NCBI GenBank assembly: GCA_016125375.1
Contig: WGLU01000001.1
Span: forward strand, 453,984 to 517,983
Direction: 5' to 3'
Length of the DNA: 64,000 nt
Origin: Pseudomonadota bacterium
GTDB lineage: Bacteria; Pseudomonadota; Alphaproteobacteria; UBA1280; RI-95
Under the pieces are notes generated by a model. It saw nothing but the letters and a program-made list of their open reading frames with translations. It searched no databases and was not told the origin of the DNA. The position numbers and the translations under genes are program-made. Below, piece by piece: positions 53,119 through 64,000 of the stretch. The number at the start of each line of letters is the position of its first letter. Within the stretch, counting starts at the first letter, position 1.

Positions 53119-53433
53119 CTATTTGGAAAGGTAGAGCACACGCTCGCCGGGACTGGCCACACCCAACTGATAACGGGTGAGCTCGTCTACATAGTCAAGG
53201 TCCAGTGTTTCAGGCTTTAGGCGGGCGACACGACGCTCCATCCGGTCCACCTTGGCAGACAGCAGGCTGTTTTGATTCTCAAGCATGGCAACCTGCTCGC
53301 TCAGACCGTACCAGATCCAGATACCGCGCTCGCCCGTCAGCAGATGGTAGAAAAAATACAGGAACGAGGATGCCAGCAAAACTGGCACCAACATCAGGCG
53401 GGACGTGCGGGACAGACGGTTTGTTATTTTCAT
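53119..53433 (-). CDS. ftsB: FtsB-like septum formation initiator
   Basis: 104 residues: short cytosolic N-terminus, one membrane segment (about 14-33), then a coiled coil (LSEQVAMLENQNSLLSAKVDRMERRVARLKP) and a short periplasmic tail. This is the FtsB/DivIC layout, a component of the FtsQLB division complex. It lies after eno, the conserved proteobacterial position, but a terminator hairpin separates the two, so it may have its own promoter or depend on readthrough. Confidence 0.9.
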   Translation of the reverse strand: MKITNRLSRTSRLMLVPVLLASSFLYFFYHLLTGERGIWIWYGLSEQVAMLENQNSLLSAKVDRMERRVARLKPETLDLDYVDELTRYQLGVASPGERVLYLSK

Positions 53434-53461
53434 TAACTTTTAGTTTATCGTACGTTTGTAC

Positions 53462-53492
53462 AAAAGAAAATCGCCGCGGTTGCCCGCGGCGA
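53462..53492 (-). terminator. Intrinsic terminator after eno
   Basis: Stem TCGCCGCGG/CCGCGGCGA with a 4-base loop; on the minus strand it is followed by TTTTCTTTT. It lies 12 bases beyond the eno stop and before ftsB. Confidence 0.88.
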
Positions 53493-53504
53493 CTTTTTTT
53501 AACT

Positions 53505-54806
<1,302 letters not shown>

Positions 54807-54957
54807 TTATGAAGTCGTCTGTCCTAAAAGAGTACCCCCCGCCCGCCAAAAAGCAAGGTATACATCTTGCTTGATAAGCTTTTGCAAACCCCTTATATAA
54901 ACTGCACACAGCTTCCTTTTTCCGACTGAAGTCCCCCTCTCTTCCAAAGGAAACGCC

Positions 54958-55404
54958 ATGCGCATTCTGCACCGCTACTGGTACCGCGGCGAAGATGCCG
55001 CCGGCAGGCGCTTTTTCGTTGGCGAAGTTGCCATCATCGTCCAGGACGGTCAGGTCACCGACCTGATGAGCCAGTTCCCGGGCGGCGGTCTGGTCATCTG
55101 CAATGCCACGCCCAGCCACTGGGACAGTGCCGACATGCACCACGTGTGTGACGAGCACCTGCGCCTGTTCCTGGAGCACGAGTTGCGCGTCATCAACGCG
55201 GACCGTGCCAGAACCGGTGCGGCCCCTCTGGCCAGCCTCGACCCCATCGAAGTCGATGCCGGTGAACGCCCGTACGGCTTTTACCACACCGACATCGGCG
55301 GCGCGTTGCCCGAGTACCTCTCCGGCTGGCCGGAGCGCCTGCTCGGCACCCGCCCGTTCGAGGTGCCCATGCCCACCATCAAGGCAGGTGACAACAGCCT
55401 GTAA
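54958..55404 (+). CDS. Cytosolic protein of unknown function between eno and kdsA
   Basis: 148 residues, no signal peptide or membrane segment. Begins with aromatic-basic RILHRYWYRGEDAAGRRFFVGEVAII and carries a His/Cys/Asp-rich centre (ADMHHVCDEHLRLFLEHEL). Metal binding is possible but not shown. AAAGGAA precedes the ATG and a strong terminator follows. It lies on the plus strand, splitting the eno-kdsA pair that is adjacent in most relatives. Confidence 0.65.
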   Translation: MRILHRYWYRGEDAAGRRFFVGEVAIIVQDGQVTDLMSQFPGGGLVICNATPSHWDSADMHHVCDEHLRLFLEHELRVINADRARTGAAPLASLDPIEVDAGERPYGFYHTDIGGALPEYLSGWPERLLGTRPFEVPMPTIKAGDNSL

Positions 55405-55412
55405 GCGAAAAG

Positions 55413-55440
55413 AACCCCCGCCGTTGGCGGGGGTTTTTGT
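55413..55440 (+). terminator. Bidirectional intrinsic terminator between the unknown gene and kdsA
   Basis: Stem AACCCCCGCC/GGCGGGGGTT, loop GTT, then TTTTTG. It ends one base before the convergent kdsA stop. Same terminator family as at 13321 and 35628. Confidence 0.9.
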
Positions 55441-56298
55441 TTAGGCAGGCATCGCCTGATAGGCAAGCTCTTTAGAAATATCATCCAGACGCTTCAAGCT
55501 AGTCAGCAGCCCTTCCAGATGGCTCATGGGCACCTGGTTCGGCCCGTCGGAAATCGCCTCGGCAGGATTTTCATGTGCCTCGATGAACACACCGGCAACA
55601 CCGACAGCAATGGCGGCGCGGGCCAACGGCTCCACAAACTCGCGCTTGCCGCCGGAGGATTTACCCTGCCCGCCCGGCATCTGCACACTGTGCGTGGCGT
55701 CAAAAATCACGGGGTATGTGGTCTCGGCCATGATACGCAGGCCGCGCATGTCGGATACCAGATTGCCGTAGCCGAAGGTGGTGCCACGTTCGCACAGCAT
55801 CAGGTTTTTATTGTTGGTGGCGGTAATTTTTTCGACCACGTTGGTCATGTCCTGCGGGGCGAGGAACTGGCCCTTCTTGACATTAATCGCTTTACCCGTT
55901 GCAGCAGCAGCCAACAGAAGGTCGGTCTGGCGGCACAGGAAAGCCGGGATCTGCAACACGTCAACCACCTGCCCGACAGGCTCGGCCTGAGCGGACTCGT
56001 GAATATCGGTCAGCACGGGCATACCAAACTCTTTGCGTACCTCGGCAAGAATTTTAAGCCCCTCGTCCATGCCCATGCCACGGCCTGTGGTGTTGGAGCT
56101 GCGGTTGGCCTTGTCGAAAGAGGATTTAAAGACCACACCAATCCCCAGCTTTTCGCAGATGGATTTGATGTTCTCGGCCGCGCGCAAGGTCTTGTCGCGC
56201 CCTTCGATGGCGCAGGGGCCGCAGAGCAGAGAGATGGGCTTGTCATTTGCGAACACAACTTCGGCAACACCGTTACCACCGATTTTGACCTGATGCAT
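55441..56298 (-). CDS. kdsA: 3-deoxy-8-phosphooctulonate synthase
   Basis: 285 residues. Condenses arabinose 5-phosphate with phosphoenolpyruvate to make KDO 8-phosphate, the precursor of the lipopolysaccharide inner core, so the cell makes LPS. Seen: [84 protein letters not shown] and [22 protein letters not shown]. No upstream metal Cys was sought. GGAAGG precedes the ATG. Confidence 0.98.
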   Translation of the reverse strand: MHQVKIGGNGVAEVVFANDKPISLLCGPCAIEGRDKTLRAAENIKSICEKLGIGVVFKSSFDKANRSSNTTGRGMGMDEGLKILAEVRKEFGMPVLTDIHESAQAEPVGQVVDVLQIPAFLCRQTDLLLAAAATGKAINVKKGQFLAPQDMTNVVEKITATNNKNLMLCERGTTFGYGNLVSDMRGLRIMAETTYPVIFDATHSVQMPGGQGKSSGGKREFVEPLARAAIAVGVAGVFIEAHENPAEAISDGPNQVPMSHLEGLLTSLKRLDDISKELAYQAMPA

Positions 56299-56435
56299 GC
56301 GGGAATCCCTTCCATTAAAACTGGCCTTAGTTATAGCCGATTTGTCCCCAAAGGTCTAAGGCAAAACACGCCCCTGTCATCTGCCGATTTACCCCCGGCC
56401 CCATAATGAGGTAGAGAGACAAAGAGGGCCCGGAT

Positions 56436-57224
56436 ATGCGCAAACAACTGTACGAACCCTTTTCACAACATGACTTGTCCGCCAGCACACAAAAAGAGCT
56501 TTACGGCATGTTGGGTGATGAGCAAAGCGTTGTTATTTATGACGTTTCTGGTGACAGCGAACGCACGTTAACCGTAAGTCGCAGGCGTTTTGGCATCCGC
56601 CAGACGGACGGCAGCTACAAAGAATATCACGGCCTGAACCTCAACCTGAGCCGACGCCCCTATGAAGGCCCTGCGTTTAGCGACTGCCGCACCACAGACG
56701 ACGCCCGCAAGCAGGCAGCAGAACTCCATACCTCGCGCGAGCATCACATCAAAGCCGACGGGCGGACGATGGACATCCTGAACGAGTCGGAAAAGCACGT
56801 GGAAGAGCGGCAGGAAAGACTCCATGAGAACATCCGCACACGCGTTTTCACAACGCGTCGCGACCTGCCGGACAATCTGCGTAAAGTGCTGGATGCGATG
56901 CAGCCCAACAATGGGCAACATATCTCTATTTACCATGAGGGGATGGAGGGGAATCAGCGCGTCTTTTACACGGCGGATATTGGCACCGGGAACAACAGCC
57001 ACCTGAGCGTGGGTAAAGTGACGCCGGAGCAGAATGTGGTCCTGATTGACCCGGCCACTGGCAAGTTCGCCGAAGATGTGCACAATCCGGAAGAGCTGGA
57101 ATACCACCTGCGCAACCGTGTGCCTAACGAGTTGGCCCTCACCCTGCACGAAGCCAAGCAGGCGCGTCTGGATGTGCTCAGGCAACCGCCTGAGCAGCAG
57201 GCCGAGAGTGAACACCAGCGCTGA
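56436..57224 (+). CDS. Hydrophilic protein of unknown function, 3' end overlapping dapF
   Basis: 262 residues, very polar, rich in Glu, Arg, Asp and His, with no signal peptide or membrane segment. Long helical stretches (EKHVEERQERLHENIRTRVF) alternate with short beta-like parts. No domain recognised. GAGGG lies ahead of the ATG. Its last 47 bases overlap the end of the convergent dapF gene, and no separate terminator is visible. Possibly a lineage-specific gene. Confidence 0.65.
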   Translation: MRKQLYEPFSQHDLSASTQKELYGMLGDEQSVVIYDVSGDSERTLTVSRRRFGIRQTDGSYKEYHGLNLNLSRRPYEGPAFSDCRTTDDARKQAAELHTSREHHIKADGRTMDILNESEKHVEERQERLHENIRTRVFTTRRDLPDNLRKVLDAMQPNNGQHISIYHEGMEGNQRVFYTADIGTGNNSHLSVGKVTPEQNVVLIDPATGKFAEDVHNPEELEYHLRNRVPNELALTLHEAKQARLDVLRQPPEQQAESEHQR

Positions 57225-58022
57225 GCGTGCCCGCAAACGCATCCGCAACAGGGCCTTCCATCAGCACCGGATGACCGTCCCGCCATGTGATGGAGAGCGT
57301 GCCGCCGGGCATATCCACCCGTACTTTGGGGCCACTGACATAACCGCCGAGCAACCCGAGCACGCCTACAGCGCAGGCGCCTGAGCCACAGGCCTGCGTG
57401 GCGCCTGTACCACGTTCCCATACACGCATCTTTAGGTGATTCTCGCCCAACACCTGTACAAACTCCACATTCACGCGGTTGGGGAAGGCGCTGTGATGTT
57501 CAATCTCCTCGCCCCACTCGGCGAGCGGGACTGCCTCGGCATCAGGCACAAAAAAGGCGACGTGCGGATTGCCCATGCTCACGGCCCTGCCGGACGGCAG
57601 TTCTGCTTTAATATGGATTTCCGCGAGGGGTTTATCCGCCAGCACCGGAATATTCGCGGGCGTAAAATCCGGCAGGCCCATATCCACCTCAACCAGATGG
57701 TCGCCCGTGACGGTACCTTCCAGCATCCGCGGACCTACGGCCAGCGTTATCCTACGTCCCTTCTCACCATCAGCCAGCAGCCACACCACGCACCGTGCGG
57801 CATTACCGCACATACCGGCACGGCTGCCGTCCGGATTAAAAATCACCATCTCCGCATCGGTCTGTGCATGGGGGCGCAGTACAATCAACTGGTCACAGCC
57901 TACGCCCGTGTGGCGGTTGCACAGGTGACGCACCATCGTTTCATCCGGCAGCGGCTGCCCGGACAGATGGTCAAGAATGACAAAGTCATTCCCCAACCCA
58001 TGCATTTTGCGGAACGTCAGCA

Positions 58023-58023
<1 letters not shown>
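57178..58023 (-). CDS. dapF: Diaminopimelate epimerase
   Basis: 281 residues. Converts LL- to meso-diaminopimelate for lysine and peptidoglycan synthesis. The two catalytic cysteines sit in MCGNAARC and ACGSGACAVGVLGLLGG. The start MLTFRKMHGLGNDFVILDHL is typical. Its ATG overlaps the pyrG stop by one base, so it is translationally coupled to pyrG, which is not the usual dapF location. The 3' end overlaps the convergent unknown gene by 47 bases. Confidence 0.97.
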
Positions 58024-59723
<1,700 letters not shown>

Positions 59724-59743
59724 TTACGGCAAGGCTTAAGTCA

Positions 59744-59776
59744 CAAAAAAACGGGCGCGGTACATCCCGCGCCCGT
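59744..59776 (-). terminator. Intrinsic terminator after secG
   Basis: Stem ACGGGCGCGG/CCGCGCCCGT with a 6-base loop; on the minus strand followed by seven T residues. It lies about 17 bases past the secG stop and separates secG from pyrG. Confidence 0.88.
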
Positions 59777-59792
59777 TCGGTATCCTTGCCGG

Positions 59793-60107
59793 CTACTTGG
59801 CAGCATCCGGTACGGCCGGAGTTGCAGGTGCTTCCACCGGTGCAGTCGGCTTGCTTTCCATCACGCTGGTACGGGCGCCACGGCCACTGGCCATGAGCGA
59901 CAGTGTCAGGCTGGACAGTACAAACAGGGCGAACAGAACGCGGGTTGCTTTTTCCATCCCGCTGGCTGCGCTGCTTGCACCCATCAGGGCACCGGCACCA
60001 CCGCCACCCAGACCGCCCAGACCGCCCTCGCTACGCTGGAGCAAAACCAGAATCACCAGAAACACGCTAATCAGCGCGTGGGCAAGCATCAGCAAACTAT
60101 CAAACAT
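59793..60107 (-). CDS. secG: Preprotein translocase subunit SecG
   Basis: 104 residues with two membrane segments (about 2-22 and 57-75). Between them is the glycine-rich SecG signature LLQRSEGGLGGLGGGGAGALMG. The tail is Pro/Ala/Thr-rich and polar. SecG assists the SecYE channel in protein export. It lies 29 bases after tpiA, the common alphaproteobacterial pair, and ends in a strong terminator. Confidence 0.96.
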   Translation of the reverse strand: MFDSLLMLAHALISVFLVILVLLQRSEGGLGGLGGGGAGALMGASSAASGMEKATRVLFALFVLSSLTLSLMASGRGARTSVMESKPTAPVEAPATPAVPDAAK

Positions 60108-60136
60108 GGTCTATCCTCTCTCACATCACTTCTTGT

Positions 60137-60898
60137 TCAGGCTGCCTTGGCCACCACGGCGCGGGCAATCCCGACAAAACTTTCCGCCTTCAGGCTGGCA
60201 CCGCCTATCAGGGCGCCATCCACATTGGCAAGGGTCAAAATCTCTGCCGCATTTTCGGGTTTTACGGACCCGCCGTATAAAATACGGACGCTCTTGCCAG
60301 TATCCGGCAGCAACTCGATAAGCAGACTGCGGATATGGGCACACGCCTCGGTAATATCGGCGGCGGTAGGTACCTTCCCGGTCCCGATAGCCCATACAGG
60401 CTCGTACGCGATAACGATATCAACCGCGCGCGCGGGACGTACATCTTTTAAGCTACCGCGCAATTGCCCGTCAAGCACCTTGGTCGTCAGGCCCTTTGTT
60501 TTCTGGTCTTCCGTCTCCCCGATGCAGATAATCGGCACAATGCCTTCTGCCAGTGCGGCACGGGCTTTGGCTGCAACCAGACCATCTGTTTCCGCAAGGT
60601 CAGTCCGGCGCTCGGAGTGGCCGACGATTGCATAGGTGCACCCGAACTCTTTGAGCATCGTTGTGCTCACCTCACCCGTGTGCGCGCCGTTGCCATGAGC
60701 ACAAACGTCCTGTGTGCCGAGTGCGACCTGTGCGCCCTGCACAACCGTTGCCACATCTGCCAATCCTGCGGCAGGCGGACAAACCACAAAATCGGCCGCC
60801 ACACCCTGAGCCTGCTGCACAACAGCAGCAGCCAAGGCACGCCATTCGGCACGGCTGCCATTCATTTTCCAGTTTCCGGCAATCAGTTTGCGGCTCAC
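60137..60898 (-). CDS. tpiA: Triosephosphate isomerase
   Basis: 253 residues. Interconverts dihydroxyacetone phosphate and glyceraldehyde 3-phosphate. Seen: IAGNWKMNG with the active-site Lys, the catalytic His in VGHSERR, the catalytic Glu in AYEPVWAIGTG with the mobile loop, and the phosphate-binding ILYGGSVKPEN and DGALIGGASL. First gene of tpiA-secG; divergent from ppiD. Confidence 0.98.
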   Translation of the reverse strand: MSRKLIAGNWKMNGSRAEWRALAAAVVQQAQGVAADFVVCPPAAGLADVATVVQGAQVALGTQDVCAHGNGAHTGEVSTTMLKEFGCTYAIVGHSERRTDLAETDGLVAAKARAALAEGIVPIICIGETEDQKTKGLTTKVLDGQLRGSLKDVRPARAVDIVIAYEPVWAIGTGKVPTAADITEACAHIRSLLIELLPDTGKSVRILYGGSVKPENAAEILTLANVDGALIGGASLKAESFVGIARAVVAKAA

Positions 60899-61022
60899 GG
60901 TCGGCTCTCCTGTTCTTTTTCGGTGCGGAGCAGATTACCATGAAAAACATTGCCTCGCGGCCTAAAAATTGGCATCATCACCGCCGGATTTTATGAACAA
61001 AAAGATGAGAAAGGCGCAAGCC

Positions 61023-62939
61023 ATGTCGTTGCAGGTTTTCCGTAAGCACGCCAATTCGCTGGTTGTTAAGGGCTTTCTTGGCCTTCTGGTTCTGAGCTTT
61101 GCCGCGTGGGGTATCGGTGACTTTCTGACCCACGGGCGCGACTCGACAGCAATTAAGGTGGATGGCGAGCGCGTATCTGTATATGCCCTGCAAAAAGCCT
61201 ATCAGCAGAAGAAGAGCGACGTACAGCATCAGCTGCAAGGCGCAACACTGACACCTGAACTCATCAAAATGTTCCGTATTAAAGAGAACGTGGTCCGCGA
61301 GGCCGTGCAAAACACCGTCCTGCGCAGCTTTGCCAAAAAGCTGGGGCTGACGGTTCCGGATGAAATGGTAGCAGAAGCGATTCGCATTCAGCCCCAGTTC
61401 AAAGGTGCCGATGGTAACTTTGACAAAGACTTTTACCAGCGCGCACTCGGCCAGGCAGGTTACACCACAGACAGCTTTGAACACCTTGTGCGTGAAGACC
61501 TGATGCGCCAGCAGCTGCGTCACCCGTTCCTAGACATGACCTTTAATGTTGATCCTGCCCTCAAACGCTTTTCCGACCAGCTGAACGAAGTACGCGACAT
61601 CCGCGCTGTGGTTGTAACACCCCGCGATGTGAGCGCTCCGGCTGCACCGACAGATGAAGAGCTGAGCAAACTGTACGAAGAGGTTAAAGGCAAGTTCACA
61701 ACACCAGAGTACCGCTCGTTCGATGTGGTGATTCTGGACCTGAGCAAGTTCATCCCCGACATCAAAGTGGACGAGGCAGACGCACAAGCCCAGTACGACA
61801 GTCACAAAGACCAGTACATGGTTCCCGAAAGCCGGAGCGTCCAGCAGTTGGTTTTTGACACCAAGGATGATGCTGAAGCCGCCCTTAAAGACCTGAAAGC
61901 CGGCGGCGACTTTAGTGCATACGCCGCAAAACAGGACAAAAGCAAACCAAGCGACCTAGGCACCGTTCATCGCGGTGACCTGCCCATGCCCGAGCTGGAA
62001 AAAGCCGTGTTCACAGCTGAAAAAGGTGGTCTGAGCGATGTTATTGAAACACCGTTTGGCGCCACTATTCTGCGCGTGAGCGACATCACCCCTGCCGTGC
62101 AGCAACCTTTCGCCTCCGTTAAGGACAAGGTCATTGGCGCCATGCAGCGCGAGATGGCTGAAGCCGTTTATCAGGACACGCTGGACCGCCTGCAGGATGC
62201 TATTGCTGGCTCCAGCCACCTGAAAGATACTGCTGGCCTGAAGCATGTGGCTGTACAGTCTTTTGACAAAGTCAACCAGTCCGGCACAATGCTGAGCGGG
62301 ACCAAAGTGGCCCTGCCCGGGGAAGACACTCTGCTGCAGTCCATCTTCCAGACAGACGAAGGCACAATCAGTGACCAGATTCAGCTGGGCGAAGATAAAA
62401 CCGCATTTGTAGAAGTAACCGGTACCACCCCTGCCCGCATTAAGGATATGGCAGAGATTAAAGATGAGCTGGTTGCTATCTTCAAACAGCGCGCAACCGA
62501 TGCCGCAGTCATGGCCAAGGCACAAACCATTCTGGCCGATCGCAATAAGGGCCAGTCGTTCGAGCAAATCGCCCGTAGCTACAATCTGGCCGAGCCGCTG
62601 CAAACCGTACCTGCGCTCAAGCGTACCGACACATTGCGCAACAACCTGCTGACCGATCAAAGTCGCACTGCGGTCTTTGCAACGCCCTTCCGTAAAGGTG
62701 GTGCCGTTGCAGTTGTCACCGCGCCTCAACGCACAGCGGACGGCAATATAGCGGTGTTTGAAGTAACGAGCACAGACGTTGCCGAAGTCCCTGCCGACCA
62801 AATGGCAAACTTCTCCAAAATGGTGCATCAGGCAATGGCTCAGGATTTGTTTACACAGTTCCTGATTCACCTGAACCGTACCGCAAATATCGACATCCAT
62901 GACCGGATGATTGATTCAGCACTGGGCGATACAAACTAG
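61023..62939 (+). CDS. ppiD: PpiD-like membrane-anchored peptidyl-prolyl isomerase
   Basis: 638 residues from the ATG at 61023 (AAAGG 8 bases upstream; in-frame ATGs at 60993 and 61005 also exist). One N-terminal membrane anchor (about 14-35, FLGLLVLSFAAWGIGDF), then SurA_N-type helices, a parvulin-like PPIase domain near 255-360 (VPESRSVQQLVFDTKDDAEAALKDLKAGGDF ... DLPMPELEKAVF), and a second, degenerate SurA-like C-terminal part. Assists folding of exported proteins leaving SecYEG. Divergent from tpiA, as in many alphaproteobacteria. Confidence 0.93.
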   Translation: MSLQVFRKHANSLVVKGFLGLLVLSFAAWGIGDFLTHGRDSTAIKVDGERVSVYALQKAYQQKKSDVQHQLQGATLTPELIKMFRIKENVVREAVQNTVLRSFAKKLGLTVPDEMVAEAIRIQPQFKGADGNFDKDFYQRALGQAGYTTDSFEHLVREDLMRQQLRHPFLDMTFNVDPALKRFSDQLNEVRDIRAVVVTPRDVSAPAAPTDEELSKLYEEVKGKFTTPEYRSFDVVILDLSKFIPDIKVDEADAQAQYDSHKDQYMVPESRSVQQLVFDTKDDAEAALKDLKAGGDFSAYAAKQDKSKPSDLGTVHRGDLPMPELEKAVFTAEKGGLSDVIETPFGATILRVSDITPAVQQPFASVKDKVIGAMQREMAEAVYQDTLDRLQDAIAGSSHLKDTAGLKHVAVQSFDKVNQSGTMLSGTKVALPGEDTLLQSIFQTDEGTISDQIQLGEDKTAFVEVTGTTPARIKDMAEIKDELVAIFKQRATDAAVMAKAQTILADRNKGQSFEQIARSYNLAEPLQTVPALKRTDTLRNNLLTDQSRTAVFATPFRKGGAVAVVTAPQRTADGNIAVFEVTSTDVAEVPADQMANFSKMVHQAMAQDLFTQFLIHLNRTANIDIHDRMIDSALGDTN

Positions 62940-62961
62940 GTCCAGTCCTGTTTCCCTCCTG

Positions 62962-62989
62962 AAAAAGCCGGGCAATGCCCGGCTTTTTA
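62962..62989 (+). terminator. Intrinsic terminator after ppiD
   Basis: Stem AAAAAGCCGGGC/GCCCGGCTTTTT with a 3-base loop, 22 bases beyond the ppiD stop. Confidence 0.92.
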
Positions 62990-63079
62990 GGTACATTATG
63001 TAATACTTATTGGTTATTTTCCCTGCCATTCCTAGGACTTAACTGTTCTTGCATAGTTTTTACAGGCAAGAGCAGGGCA

Positions 63080-64000
63080 ATGGTGCTACAGCTTGCAACA
63101 GTACAGCACGGTATGAAGGCACGGGCAACCGCCCCTGTGCCCGCCTTGCATGTGCAGACTCAGCCTCAGATCCTGCTCGTGGGCTTAGGCCCACATGCCC
63201 GTCGCATATACATGCACTATTTTGCCAAGCATAAGCTGGCACCTGCCGCAGTTGTTGAACTTGCCGAAAAGCAATCTGCCGTCACGAGCTATCTGGCAGA
63301 AAAGTGCCTCACGCCGGATGTACACTTTGTCGACAATGCTCAGCGGGATGCGGATACCCTCTCCCCACAGGACATTCGGGCGCTGGACAGGCTCATCCTG
63401 CGGCGCGGCATCACCCATGTGATTCTCTCTACCGAACCCAAGGCCCACATGGCATACCTGCGGTATTTTATCTCCCGCGGCATCCATACATTGACCGATA
63501 AACCAATTACAGCCCCCGTGTCCCCTATTACGGATGCCACGCAAGCCGCCCGCATCGAGCACGATTACGATACGCTTATGGCCATGTACGCACCGGCTAA
63601 AGCCAAGGGCATGCGCCTGAGTGTTCAATGCCAACGGCGTTTTCACCCAGGGTATGTTTATATTCGTCAATTGCTGGCCACTTTGACGGCGACACACAAC
63701 ATCCCCGTCACGCATATGGATGTATACCACTGTGACGGCATGTGGAATATGCCTGACGAGTACCTTTCCCGCGAGAACCATCCGTATAAATACGGCTACG
63801 GCAAGCTGTATCACAGCGGCTACCATTTTGTGGATTTGGCTGCATGGCTGCTGCAAGGCTGCCAGCTCACCGCAAGTAAGCAACCTGATAGTGCAACATT
63901 GTTTAGTGATGCTAAACGCCCATTGGATTGCATGGCTGGCCTCAATGGTGATGACTATGCAAACCTTCTCGGCACCGACCGTTTTTCCTCCCTCACCGAC
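63080..64000 (+). CDS. Gfo/Idh/MocA-like oxidoreductase, C-terminus cut by window edge
   Basis: An open frame from the ATG at 63080 reaches the right edge without a stop (307 codons seen). After a ~30-residue extension there is a Rossmann start ILLVGLGPHARRIYMHYF, followed by HVILSTEPKAHMAYLRYFISRGIHTLTDKPITAP (the Gfo/Idh EKP motif as TDKP), QRRFHPGY, and KLYHSGYHFVDLAAWLLQG, which matches the H-x-x-D active-site helix. Substrate unknown, probably a sugar or a related polyol. The start is uncertain because only a weak AGGG precedes it. trpE, the usual neighbour of ppiD in alphaproteobacteria, is not here. Confidence 0.7.
   Translation, partial: MVLQLATVQHGMKARATAPVPALHVQTQPQILLVGLGPHARRIYMHYFAKHKLAPAAVVELAEKQSAVTSYLAEKCLTPDVHFVDNAQRDADTLSPQDIRALDRLILRRGITHVILSTEPKAHMAYLRYFISRGIHTLTDKPITAPVSPITDATQAARIEHDYDTLMAMYAPAKAKGMRLSVQCQRRFHPGYVYIRQLLATLTATHNIPVTHMDVYHCDGMWNMPDEYLSRENHPYKYGYGKLYHSGYHFVDLAAWLLQGCQLTASKQPDSATLFSDAKRPLDCMAGLNGDDYANLLGTDRFSSLTD

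Overview
The window is a stretch of Gram-negative bacterial chromosome, almost certainly alphaproteobacterial. The main evidence is gene order. Read from right to left it follows the classical alphaproteobacterial backbone ppiD / tpiA-secG-pyrG-kdsA-eno-ftsB-pdhA-pdhB-pdhC-lpdA-lipA-pncC-pgpA-dusB-(ntr genes)-ntrY-ntrX-trkA-trkH-hfq-hflX, with lineage-specific genes inserted between the blocks. I cannot name genus or order; a deep-branching group is plausible but not shown. No tRNA, rRNA, CRISPR array, transposase, integrase or phage gene was recognised, and there is no gene-free stretch above about 200 bases.

Region by region. 1-6.3 kb: a partial GH3-family protein, a 2Fe-2S ferredoxin, a secreted OmpA-like protein, a HIG1-type small membrane protein and a large PAS-GGDEF-EAL receptor. 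6.3-13.3 kb: a HAD-IIA hydrolase, an SrkA-type kinase, hmgA, and groES-groEL behind a perfect CIRCE operator and a good sigma70-type promoter. 13.3-27.1 kb: the minus-strand run hflX-hfq-HAD-trkH-trkA-ntrX-ntrY-DUF4390-resB-(receiver-less NtrC-like protein)-dusB and a CcsA/YpjD-like gene. 27.2-30.8 kb: pgpA, pncC and three envelope or unknown genes. 30.8-38.7 kb: GNAT acetyltransferase, lipA, two LysE-type exporters bracketing two paralogous surface proteins (one extremely tyrosine-rich), a half-size EamA protein, lpdA and a LOG-family hydrolase. 38.8-43.4 kb: the pyruvate dehydrogenase genes pdhA-pdhB-(4-TM protein)-pdhC. 43.5-53.1 kb: an accessory island with upp, a 1400-residue internally duplicated membrane protein, a TPR protein, a degenerate HD-GYP receptor, a LapG-like protein with its catalytic cysteine replaced, and tryptophan 2,3-dioxygenase. 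53.1-64 kb: ftsB, eno, kdsA, dapF, pyrG, secG, tpiA, ppiD and a partial Gfo/Idh/MocA-like protein.

Several proteins here look like enzymes or regulators that kept their fold but lost key residues: the GH3 protein (no recognisable SGTT loop), the NtrC-like ATPase (no receiver, no GAFTGA loop, broken Walker B), the HD-GYP receptor (HD and HH lost) and the LapG-like protein (Cys to Asp). The last two are adjacent and co-directional. They suggest a non-catalytic relative of the LapD/LapG envelope signalling pair, which is the best candidate in the window for an undescribed system. The other strong candidates are the duplicated giant membrane protein with its TPR neighbour, and the surface-protein/LysE cluster. 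Coordinates and motifs were read directly from the sequence; family assignments rest on recalled consensus motifs, with no database search.
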